Source: DASUWK01 sp036378435 (lineage in GTDB: Bacteria > Chloroflexota > Dormibacteria > Dormibacterales > Dormibacteraceae). Taken from it: a DNA stretch of 13,487 bases. The stretch lies in the NCBI GenBank assembly GCA_036378435.1, contig DASUWK010000033.1:1-13487 (forward strand). The letters are read 5' to 3'. Shown piece by piece: positions 6,313 to 12,176 of this stretch (position 1 is the stretch's first letter; each line of letters opens with the position of its first letter). The position numbers were made by a program, and so were the translations under genes. Under the pieces are notes generated by a model. The model saw nothing but the letters and a program-made list of their open reading frames with translations, did no database searches and had not been told where the DNA came from.

Positions 6313-8415
6313 GTGGAAGCCGCGTGGCCAGGAGAACATGTCCCGCTCGGCGCCACCTGGGACGGTGAGGGCACCAACTTCTCGATCTTCTCCGCCAACG
6401 CGGACTGGCTCGAGCTCGTCCTCTTCGACCCCGATGGCGGCCAGCGCTCGTTCGAGCTCGCCGAGCGAACCGACCTGCACTGGCACGGGTACGTCCACGG
6501 CGTAGGGCCCGGTCAGCTCTACGGCTACCGCGCCCATGGCCGCTACGAGCCGCAGGCCGGGCTCCGGTTCAACCCGTCCAAGCTCCTGCTGGACCCCTAC
6601 GCCAAGGCGATCGCGGGCGAGATGCGCTGGGGGCCGGAGGTCTACGGCTATCAGCTCGGCCGCGAGGAGGACGTCAAGAGCGACCTCGACTCAGCCCCTT
6701 GCATGCCGCGGTCGGTGGTCGTGAGCCCGCACTTTCCATGGGGTGACGACCTGAGGCCGAATACGGCCTGGGCGGACACGGTGATCTACGAGGCGCACGT
6801 CAAAGGCCTGACCATGCGCAACCCGGACGTGCCCGAACAGCTTCGGGGCACGTACGCCGGGCTCGCACATCCCGCCACCGTCGCCCATCTCCAGAAGCTC
6901 GGCGTCACCGCGATCGAGCTGATGCCCGTGCACCACTTCGTCGACGGGCAGCGTCTGGTGGACCTGGGGCTGCGCAACTACTGGGGCTACGACTCGATCT
7001 GCTACTTCGCCCCCGAGTCTCGCTACGCGTCGGGCGCCACCGGCTGGTCGCAGGTCAACGAGTTCAAGGCGATGGTGCGCGCCCTGCACGCGGCGGGTCT
7101 CGAGGTGATCCTCGACGTCGTCTACAACCACACCGCCGAGGGCAACCACCTCGGCCCCACCCTGACCTTCCGCGGCCTCGACAACGCGTCCTACTACCGG
7201 CTCGAGGAGTCGGACAGCAGCCGCTACTTCGACGTCACCGGGACCGGCAACACGCTGAACGTCAGCCAGCCGCAGACGCTGCAGATGATCATGGACAGCC
7301 TCCGCTACTGGGTTCTGGAGATGCACGTCGACGGCTTTCGCTTCGACCTGGCGTCGGCGCTCGCCCGGCAGTTCTACGAGGTCGACCGCCTGTCCGCGTT
7401 CTTCGACCTCATCCACCAGGACCCGGTGCTCTCGCAGGTGAAGCTGGTCGCGGAGCCCTGGGACGTCGGTCCCGGCGGCTACCAGGTGGGCAACTTCCCC
7501 GTGCGGTGGGCCGAGTGGAACGGCCGCTACCGCGACACGATCCGCGACTTCTGGCGCCAGCACGTGCACGGCGTCAGCGACCTCGCCTACCGCCTGACGG
7601 GGTCCAGCGACCTCTACCAATCGGACGGCAGGCGGCCCTGGTCCAGCATCAACTTCGTGACCGCCCACGACGGGTTCACGCTGCGCGACCTGGTCAGCTA
7701 CGACCAGAAGCACAACGATGCGAACGGCGAGGACAACCGCGACGGGACGGACGACAACCGGTCCTGGAACTGCGGGGTCGAGGGGCCGACGGACGACGCC
7801 GACGTCCTCGAGCTGCGCGCTCGCCAACAGCGCAACTTCCTGGCCACCTTGCTGCTCTCACAAGGTTGCCCGATGCTGCTCCACGGCGACGAGCTGGGCC
7901 GCACGCAGCGGGGCAACAACAACGCCTACTGCCAGGACGGCGAGATCTCCTGGGTGGATTGGGAAGCTGTGGACGAAGGGCTGCTCGCTTTCACGCGGCG
8001 CCTGATCGCGCTGCGCCGGGAGCAGCCGGTGCTGAGGCGGCGACGCTTTTTCGCCGGCCAGATCGGCCGCGGGCCGCGCCGCAAGGACATCGCCTGGTTC
8101 CGCCAGGACGGGCAGGAGATGCGCGAAGCGGACTGGCGCAGCGGGTCGCGGCGGAGCCTCGGGATGCTGCTCAACGGCGACCTCATCCCCGACCGCGGGC
8201 CGCGCGGCGAGCCTGTGGGCGGCGACACGCTGCTGGCGCTCATGCACTCGCACGAGGACGAGCTCGAGTGGACCCTGCCCAGCGGCTGGGGAGAACGCTG
8301 GGAAGTCCTGCTGGACACCGCCCGGCCGGGCGAGGCCGCCGGGCTGCGCGACTTCGAGGCCGGAGGCACGCTGAGGGTCGTAGGCAGATCTGTCGTCGTG
8401 CTTCGCAGGCTTTAA
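6313..8415 (+). CDS. glgX: Glycogen debranching enzyme GlgX (GH13, isoamylase type)
   Basis: A cytoplasmic isoamylase-type enzyme hydrolysing alpha-1,6 branches of glycogen, usually limit dextrin left by phosphorylase. The 700 residues are normal for the family. They open with the CBM48-like domain (PLGATWDGEGTNFSIFS), then the GH13 barrel: region I DVVYNHTAEGN, region II VDGFRFDLAS with nucleophile D345, region III VAEPWDVG with acid/base E381, and region IV TAHDGFTLRDL with H452/D453. Family marks include DENRDGTDDNRSWNCG-like sequence after region IV and LLHGDELGRTQRGNNNAYCQD. GTG 6313 is the only start that retains the conserved N-terminus; its Shine-Dalgarno is poor. It begins 21 nt after the methyltransferase stop, so read-through from the sigma operon is possible. 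No other glycogen or trehalose gene is in the window. A maltooligosyltrehalose trehalohydrolase is excluded by the GlgX-specific motifs. Confidence 0.95.
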   Translation: MEAAWPGEHVPLGATWDGEGTNFSIFSANADWLELVLFDPDGGQRSFELAERTDLHWHGYVHGVGPGQLYGYRAHGRYEPQAGLRFNPSKLLLDPYAKAIAGEMRWGPEVYGYQLGREEDVKSDLDSAPCMPRSVVVSPHFPWGDDLRPNTAWADTVIYEAHVKGLTMRNPDVPEQLRGTYAGLAHPATVAHLQKLGVTAIELMPVHHFVDGQRLVDLGLRNYWGYDSICYFAPESRYASGATGWSQVNEFKAMVRALHAAGLEVILDVVYNHTAEGNHLGPTLTFRGLDNASYYRLEESDSSRYFDVTGTGNTLNVSQPQTLQMIMDSLRYWVLEMHVDGFRFDLASALARQFYEVDRLSAFFDLIHQDPVLSQVKLVAEPWDVGPGGYQVGNFPVRWAEWNGRYRDTIRDFWRQHVHGVSDLAYRLTGSSDLYQSDGRRPWSSINFVTAHDGFTLRDLVSYDQKHNDANGEDNRDGTDDNRSWNCGVEGPTDDADVLELRARQQRNFLATLLLSQGCPMLLHGDELGRTQRGNNNAYCQDGEISWVDWEAVDEGLLAFTRRLIALRREQPVLRRRRFFAGQIGRGPRRKDIAWFRQDGQEMREADWRSGSRRSLGMLLNGDLIPDRGPRGEPVGGDTLLALMHSHEDELEWTLPSGWGERWEVLLDTARPGEAAGLRDFEAGGTLRVVGRSVVVLRRL

Positions 8416-8427
8416 CAGCGGTATCGG

Positions 8428-8456
8428 TTGACTGTGGTCCAGGGCGGGCGTCTAAT
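8428..8456 (+). promoter_or_regulatory. Sigma-70 type promoter of the secreted HEYAE protein gene
   Basis: TTGACT (8428-8433, five of six to TTGACA) and TCTAAT (8451-8456, five of six to TATAAT) are separated by exactly 17 nt. Transcription would start near 8463, giving a leader of about 45 nt that ends with a strong AGGGAGGG ribosome site (8498-8505) before ATG 8509. It is the best promoter match I found in the window and follows the glgX stop by 12 nt. Confidence 0.7.
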
Positions 8457-8508
8457 ACCCTTCGGCACGGTCTGCGAAGCCGGAGCCTTGAATCGTCAGG
8501 GAGGGTTA

Positions 8509-9357
8509 ATGCACCGTTTGATCCGTCTTTCAGTAACCGCCGCAGCGGCCGGCCTGGCCGCGCTGACGGCGATCGCTCCGGCGTCTGCCAGCAACGTGAG
8601 CGCCATGCACTCGGCCAAGACGCGCGGCGGCAACGGCGCCACCGCCAGCAGTCCGCTGGCCTGGAACGGCGGCCCGGTCGAGACGACGCCGAAGGTATAC
8701 ATCGACTTCTGGGGCTCGACCTGGTCGAACTACAGCAGCGCCCAGACCTACAACATCAACTTCTTCGGCAACGTCGGCGGCTCGAACTGGGCCGGCATCG
8801 ACACGCAGTACTGCGAGAACGCGGTGATCAACACCGGAACCTGTGTCACGAACCCGAAGGGCCAGCTTAAGGGCAGCTACGTGCACAACGTCACGCTGCC
8901 GCGGCGCATCACGCAGAGCGCGATCGCGGCCGAGGCGGTGTGGGCCATGAACAACGTGTTCGGCGGCTACGACCCCAACGCCACCTACTTCGTCTACACG
9001 CCGCATGGTCACTCGATGAGCGGCTTCGCCACCTCGTGGTGCGCGTGGCACAGCTCCACGAGCTCCAACGGCAACACCGTCGCCTACGCCTACATGCCGT
9101 ACCAGCCGGACGCCGGCTACAACTGCGGCGCGAACAGCGTGGACGGCACGTTTGACGGCTTCTCCATCGTCGGCGGCCACGAGTACGCCGAGGCCGTGAC
9201 GGACCCGCACCCGTCCAGTGGCTGGACGGACACCAGCGGCAGTGAGATCGGCGACAAGTGCGCGTGGGTCAACCTGAGCAACCAGAACTTCAATGGCATG
9301 ACCTTCCCGGTGCAGCCGCTCTACAGCGACGCTGCCGGCGGTTGCGCCGTCTCCTGA
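8509..9357 (+). CDS. Secreted cysteine-rich protein with HEYAE motif, PHI-1/EXORDIUM-like (function unknown)
   Basis: The 282-residue protein has a Sec signal peptide (HRLIRLSVTAAAAGLAALTA, cleavage probably after APASA) and no membrane anchor, so it should be exported. The mature part starts with a low-complexity linker, then KVYIDFWGSTWSNY. The most conserved-looking block is GGHEYAEAVTDP with H224, E225 and E228, followed by SGWTD and SEIGDKCAW. From memory, this His-Glu...Asp-Pro...Trp...Glu-Ile-(Gly/Ala)-Asp-x-Cys order resembles plant PHI-1/EXORDIUM proteins and related bacterial secreted proteins. HEYAE lacks the second His of a standard HExxH zincin, so protease activity is unproven. 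Seven cysteines lie after the signal peptide, suggesting disulfides. ATG 8509 is fixed by AGGGAGGG just upstream and by the signal peptide. It has its own promoter and an intrinsic terminator 17 nt after the stop. Confidence 0.75.
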   Translation: MHRLIRLSVTAAAAGLAALTAIAPASASNVSAMHSAKTRGGNGATASSPLAWNGGPVETTPKVYIDFWGSTWSNYSSAQTYNINFFGNVGGSNWAGIDTQYCENAVINTGTCVTNPKGQLKGSYVHNVTLPRRITQSAIAAEAVWAMNNVFGGYDPNATYFVYTPHGHSMSGFATSWCAWHSSTSSNGNTVAYAYMPYQPDAGYNCGANSVDGTFDGFSIVGGHEYAEAVTDPHPSSGWTDTSGSEIGDKCAWVNLSNQNFNGMTFPVQPLYSDAAGGCAVS

Positions 9358-9371
9358 ACCGAGCTGAGCAA

Positions 9372-9767
9372 GTGAGGGCGGCGAGCTTCGCCGCCCTCTT
9401 ACTTTTTATGGGGGCTGCGTGCGGCGCGCAGGCGGTGCCTGGTAAGGGCACCCCGGCGCCCACCGCCGGCTGCCTGACGGTGCACTTCCCCTACCCGCCG
9501 GCCGTAACGGCGCTCACAGCTGCCGATGCCGGCCGGACCGTTCACCTGAACGTGGGTGATCTCGCTTCGGTGACGCTGCTCGGCAAGGACGCGCCTGGCG
9601 GCCGGTGGCCCGAGATCGCGATCAGCGACGACGCCGTGAGAGCGCTGGCGAACCCGGCGAACGCCGCGACCGTGGGAACGCAGCTCGGCGAGTATTGCGC
9701 CGCCCGAGCTGGTCAATCGACGCTGACCTCGGGCCCCTGGACGGTGACAGTGGACGTCGGCGGCTAA
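9372..9767 (+). CDS. Small lipoprotein, possible chagasin-like beta-sandwich
   Basis: The protein has about 131 residues from GTG 9372. The N-terminus RAASFAALLLFMGAACGAQ is a short lipoprotein signal with the candidate lipidated Cys in MGAAC, followed by a Gly/Pro/Thr-rich spacer. The remaining domain contains VHLNVGDLASVTL, GGRWPEIAISDDAVRAL, then VGTQLGEYCAAR, GQSTLTSG and PWTVTVDV. This order (GD..V.L, W.. .SD..V, then GxxxLTS..PWTVTV) resembles the chagasin (I42) inhibitor fold and related secreted beta-sandwiches; this is a low-confidence resemblance. The start is odd: GTG 9372 is two bases before an 11-bp terminator hairpin that therefore encodes the signal peptide. The only other start, ATG 9408, would leave no usable signal. 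An upstream extension in the same frame to 9258 overlaps the preceding gene and is rejected. Function unknown. Confidence 0.6.
   Translation: MRAASFAALLLFMGAACGAQAVPGKGTPAPTAGCLTVHFPYPPAVTALTAADAGRTVHLNVGDLASVTLLGKDAPGGRWPEIAISDDAVRALANPANAATVGTQLGEYCAARAGQSTLTSGPWTVTVDVGG
9374..9407 (+). terminator. Intrinsic terminator after the HEYAE protein gene
   Basis: GAGGGCGGCG (9374-9383) pairs perfectly with CGCCGCCCTC (9389-9398); an extra A-T pair leaves a three-base loop. The T-rich TTACTTTTTA follows. It starts 17 nt after the stop codon at 9357, as a rho-independent terminator should. It also lies within the first codons of the next lipoprotein gene, so it may attenuate that gene as well. Confidence 0.8.
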
Positions 9768-9776
9768 AGTGGAATC

Positions 9777-9941
9777 GTGGTCGACGAACTCGAAGACGTG
9801 GTGGAGCGCTGCCCGAACTGCGGGCGAGAGCGAGACCTCTGGACGGAGAACGAAGGCCAGGGCGTGGTCGCGGGCGGCGTGGTCTACTGCTCGGAGTCCT
9901 GCGCCCTCGAGGACCAGGAGAAGGGTCTAAAAGACCCGTAG
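9777..9941 (+). CDS. 54-residue zinc-ribbon-like protein (CxxC...CxxxC)
   Basis: A small gene begins at GTG 9777, nine bases after the preceding stop, and ends at TAG 9939-9941. The product opens with an acidic stretch (VDELEDVVE), then has RCPNCGRER, a Trp-containing middle (DLWTENEGQG), VVAGGVVYCSESCALEDQ and a charged tail. The four cysteines (CPNC at residues 12-15, CSESC at 38-42) fit a treble-clef or zinc-ribbon site resembling YHS/MYM-type or TRASH-like metal-binding modules. No signal peptide is visible, so it should be cytoplasmic. Coding is supported by the Cys pattern and by tight spacing to the previous gene; there is no clear Shine-Dalgarno. A perfect 6-bp hairpin covers its last codons, and its TAG is the left end of a large palindrome. 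Function unknown. Confidence 0.65.
   Translation: MVDELEDVVERCPNCGRERDLWTENEGQGVVAGGVVYCSESCALEDQEKGLKDP
9923..9937 (+). other. Small perfect hairpin at the 3' end of the zinc-ribbon gene
   Basis: GGGTCT (9923-9928) and AGACCC (9932-9937) form a 6-bp stem with an AAA loop in the last codons of the gene. No T-run follows. It may help end or protect the transcript. Confidence 0.35.
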
Positions 9942-10061
9942 GCTGCACAGCTCACAAGGTGTGGCGACAGTGGCGGGCCGCAGGCGCGGCCGGCCGTCCT
10001 TCGGACTCCGCTGGTGCACCCCAGCGGACCTGTCGCGATATCCCGTGAGCCGTACAGCCTA
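9939..10061. other. Long imperfect palindrome with three-hairpin head between convergent genes
   Basis: The 123-nt element reads on one strand as a long broken stem. TAGGCTG (9939-9945) pairs with CAGCCTA (10055-10061), AC with GT, GCTCAC (9950-9955) with GTGAGC (10045-10050), GGTGT with ATATC (including two G-T wobbles), and GCGACAG (9964-9970) with CTGTCGC (10030-10036). Within the head three further hairpins can form: GGCCGC/GCGGCC (9976-9991), GTCC/GGAC (9996-10006) and TCCGCTGG/CCAGCGGA (10007-10028). Both ends are TAG stop codons, of the zinc-ribbon gene on the plus strand and the acyl-CoA dehydrogenase gene on the minus strand. It lacks the T-loop and other marks of a tRNA. It could be a bidirectional terminator, a small mobile palindrome or an RNA. 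Confidence 0.55.
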
Positions 10062-11222
10062 GGCCTGCGAGCGCGGCCGGCTCGGGTCCAGGCCCATCCG
10101 GGCGGCGATGATCTCGTTCATGATCTCGGAGCTCCCCCCACCGATGCCGAGGATGCGCGCGTCGCGGTAGTGGCGCTCGACCTCGCCGCGCAGGTAGCCG
10201 GCACCGCCGTGGATCTGGACGGCCTGGTCGACGACGTAGTCGCACGCCTCGATCGCCTGGTTCTTGGCCATCGCCACCTCTTTGACCACGTCCTCGCCGG
10301 CCAGGTGCCGCTCGGCGATGCGCAGGGCGTACGTGCGCGAAACATCGACTCGCCGCGCCATCTCGGCCAGCTTGTGCCGGATCACCTGGCGTGAGGTGAG
10401 CGGCCGCCCGAAGGTCTGCCGCTCGGCCGCGTAGGCCACGGTGAGCTCGAGACACCGGCCGGCGACCGCGTAGGCGTGCACGGCCAGGCCCAGCCGCTCG
10501 GTCTGGAAGCCCCGCATCAGCTGGTAGAAGCCGGTCCCCTCCTCCCCGACCAGGTTGGTGGCGGGCACCTCGACGTCCTGGAACGCCAGCTCCGCCGTGT
10601 CGGAGCACCACCAGCCCATCTTCTCCAGTTCCTTGGACACGCTGAAGCCGGGCATGCCTCGCTCAACCACGAGCAGCGAGATGCCCTGGTAGCCGTCGCC
10701 GCCGGTGCGGGCCGCCACCGTCACGAAGTCCGCGCGCGTGCCGGAGGTGATGAAGGTCTTGGCGCCGTTGAGCCGGTAGGTGTCCCCCTGCCGGACGGCG
10801 TGGGTGTGTATGCGCGCGACGTCCGAACCCGCGTCCGGTTCGCTGACCGCCAGCGAGCCGATCAGCTCGCCCCGCAGCGCCGGGATCACCCAGCGTTCGA
10901 TCTGGGCGCGGTCGCCGGCGGCGATGATGTGGGGCGTCGCGATCCCGTGCGTGAAGAGCGCCGCGCAGAGCCCGCTGGAGGCTCCACCCAGGATCAGCTC
11001 CTCGGTGACGAGCATCGAGGCGAGAAGATCGCCGCCTCCCCCGCCGTACTCCTCGGGGAAGGCGACGCCGAGTATCCCGGCGTCAGCCGCCTTCTTGTGG
11101 AGCTCGCGAGGGACCCGGCCTTCCCGTTCCCACCTGTCCAGGTAGGGCAAGACTTCCCGACGCGCGAACTCCCTGACGGTCTCTCGGAGGAGCACCTCCT
11201 CCTCGCGCGTCGTCACCGCCAT
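10059..11222 (-). CDS. Acyl-CoA dehydrogenase (FAD flavoprotein), isovaleryl/long-chain type active site
   Basis: It introduces an alpha-beta double bond into an acyl-CoA and passes electrons to ETF, as in fatty-acid or branched-chain amino-acid breakdown. The 387 residues cover the three normal domains: N-terminal helical (TREEEVLLRETVREFARREV, GVAFPEEYGGGG), middle beta with SLAVSEPDAGSD and the NGAKTFITSG strand, and C-terminal helical with ERQTFGRPL and QIHGGAGYLRGEVERHYRDAR. The usual catalytic Glu of the YEGT loop is replaced by G362 (GIGGGSSEIM), but E242 in FQTERLGLA sits where isovaleryl-CoA and long-chain dehydrogenases keep theirs, so it is probably active. The chosen ATG (11222) has no Shine-Dalgarno, and its first 140 nt overlap the PAP2 reading frame. 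No ETF gene is nearby. The chain-length specificity is unknown. Confidence 0.92.
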   Translation of the reverse strand: MAVTTREEEVLLRETVREFARREVLPYLDRWEREGRVPRELHKKAADAGILGVAFPEEYGGGGGDLLASMLVTEELILGGASSGLCAALFTHGIATPHIIAAGDRAQIERWVIPALRGELIGSLAVSEPDAGSDVARIHTHAVRQGDTYRLNGAKTFITSGTRADFVTVAARTGGDGYQGISLLVVERGMPGFSVSKELEKMGWWCSDTAELAFQDVEVPATNLVGEEGTGFYQLMRGFQTERLGLAVHAYAVAGRCLELTVAYAAERQTFGRPLTSRQVIRHKLAEMARRVDVSRTYALRIAERHLAGEDVVKEVAMAKNQAIEACDYVVDQAVQIHGGAGYLRGEVERHYRDARILGIGGGSSEIMNEIIAARMGLDPSRPRSQA

Positions 11223-12129
11223 GGGTGGAGGTTAGTCCAGCCGCCGTCTGCAGCACGTGCAGCCTGGGTACCAGCAGCTTCTGAATGAGCCACCAGAATC
11301 CCGCCGCCCAGACGATGCCGATCGCGGCGTCGATCACGTAGTGCTCGCCGAGGTAAACGATGGCGAACCAGACCAGCGCGGCCCATGCCAGCGCCGCCCA
11401 GGCGCCCCTGGGCCAGACCCTGCGCAGCGCGAGGAAGCCCAGGAACGGATAGGCCGCATGCAGCGACGGGATCGCCGCCACCGGGTTCGGGCTGAGCGAC
11501 GCGTAAAGCCCGTCCAGCCGGCTGACGAGAGTGTGGTCGAAGATCCGGTCCAGGCCGGTGAACTCACCGTGGTACGCGGCCCACCAGGGCGGCGCCGTCG
11601 GCAGGAGCAGGAAGACCACGAAGGCGGCGAAGGACATCGCCACCAGGGTCAGCATGTACTGGAGGAACACGCCCCGGTCGACGAGCCAGAGCATCAGCGC
11701 GAACACCAGCGCGGCGGGGAAGTGGACGAAGTACACGATCGTGGCCGCCGGGTCCAGCCAGGTCGCCCAGCCGTGCTGACGCGCAAGCTGCTGCAGCACC
11801 ACCGTCGGCAGCCGGCCGCCGAAAAGCGATTCCTCGAGCTGCCAGGTGCCTGAGTAGACGGCGAAGCCCGTGGTGCCGGCGAAGCCGCGCATCGCCTCCC
11901 ACGCGAACAGCAGTGCGACCAGGGGAACCCAATCGCGCACGAAGCCGACCAGCCGGCCGCTCAGGATCGCGATCGGCACGAAGAGGACCAGCAGGTAGTC
12001 GGGAGTCACGACCTGGCGGCGGAAGACGAGCACCCCCGTGACGGCGACGACGTACGCGAGGGCGAGAAGGGCTAGCAGGCCTGGGGTGGTTCTACGGGCG
12101 AGCCCGGCGCTACTGAGACCGGGATTCAA
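11083..12129 (-). CDS. PAP2-family integral membrane phosphatase or transferase
   Basis: A 348-residue polytopic membrane protein with about six predicted TM helices (for example LLALLALAYVVAVTGVLVF, FAAFVVFLLLPTAPP, WAALAWAALVWFAIVYLG, IVWAAGFWWLI). It carries the PAP2_3/inositolphosphotransferase-like signature: LPTAPPWWA, PSLHAAYPFLGF and LGEHYVIDAAIGI, where the two histidines and the Asp are the catalytic set. Such proteins act on lipid phosphates or phosphoalcohol head groups in the membrane. The start is TTG 12129, with no good Shine-Dalgarno and a hairpin just upstream. The family fold ends near QKLLVPRL; the last roughly 55 residues are low-complexity, and the final 140 nt overlap the dehydrogenase start in another frame, so the tail looks like read-through after loss of a stop. 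The substrate is unknown. Confidence 0.85.
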   Translation of the reverse strand: MNPGLSSAGLARRTTPGLLALLALAYVVAVTGVLVFRRQVVTPDYLLVLFVPIAILSGRLVGFVRDWVPLVALLFAWEAMRGFAGTTGFAVYSGTWQLEESLFGGRLPTVVLQQLARQHGWATWLDPAATIVYFVHFPAALVFALMLWLVDRGVFLQYMLTLVAMSFAAFVVFLLLPTAPPWWAAYHGEFTGLDRIFDHTLVSRLDGLYASLSPNPVAAIPSLHAAYPFLGFLALRRVWPRGAWAALAWAALVWFAIVYLGEHYVIDAAIGIVWAAGFWWLIQKLLVPRLHVLQTAAGLTSTHGGDDARGGGAPPRDRQGVRASGSLALPGQVGTGRPGPSRAPQEGG

Positions 12130-12145
12130 TCGGCAGGGTGCCGAT
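12129..12145 (-). promoter_or_regulatory. Perfect hairpin immediately upstream of the PAP2 start codon
   Basis: ATCGGCA (12129-12135) and TGCCGAT (12139-12145) form a 7-bp stem with a three-base loop that reaches the first base of the TTG start. Formed in the mRNA, it would occupy the ribosome-binding region. It could equally be an operator or the 3' end structure of the protease gene, whose stop is 32 nt upstream in the transcript. Confidence 0.35.
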
Positions 12146-12176
12146 CACTCGCTGCGGCGAGTCGCACGCCCTGAGT

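Noticed and set aside
6691..7827. Minus-strand frame antisense to glgX
   Set aside because: Val/Asp/Gly repeats typical of reverse-strand shadows; glgX is certain from its four GH13 regions.
8428..8508. N-terminal extension of the HEYAE protein from 8428
   Set aside because: This would place the start on the -35 box. The strong ribosome site and the signal peptide both point to ATG 8509.
7506..8870. 454-codon plus-strand frame over the glgX end and the HEYAE gene
   Set aside because: It overlaps two good genes and their promoter in another frame; Arg/Ala/Pro-rich with no motif.
8530..9210. Minus-strand frame antisense to the HEYAE gene
   Set aside because: Val/Arg/Ala-rich shadow of a secreted protein gene that has its own promoter, ribosome site and terminator.
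9964..10036. tRNA or tRNA-like gene in the 10-kb intergenic structure
   Set aside because: A 7-bp closing stem with three hairpins suggests a cloverleaf, but there is no T-loop consensus, no proper anticodon arm (the middle hairpin is 4 bp with a 3-nt loop) and no D-loop pattern on either strand.
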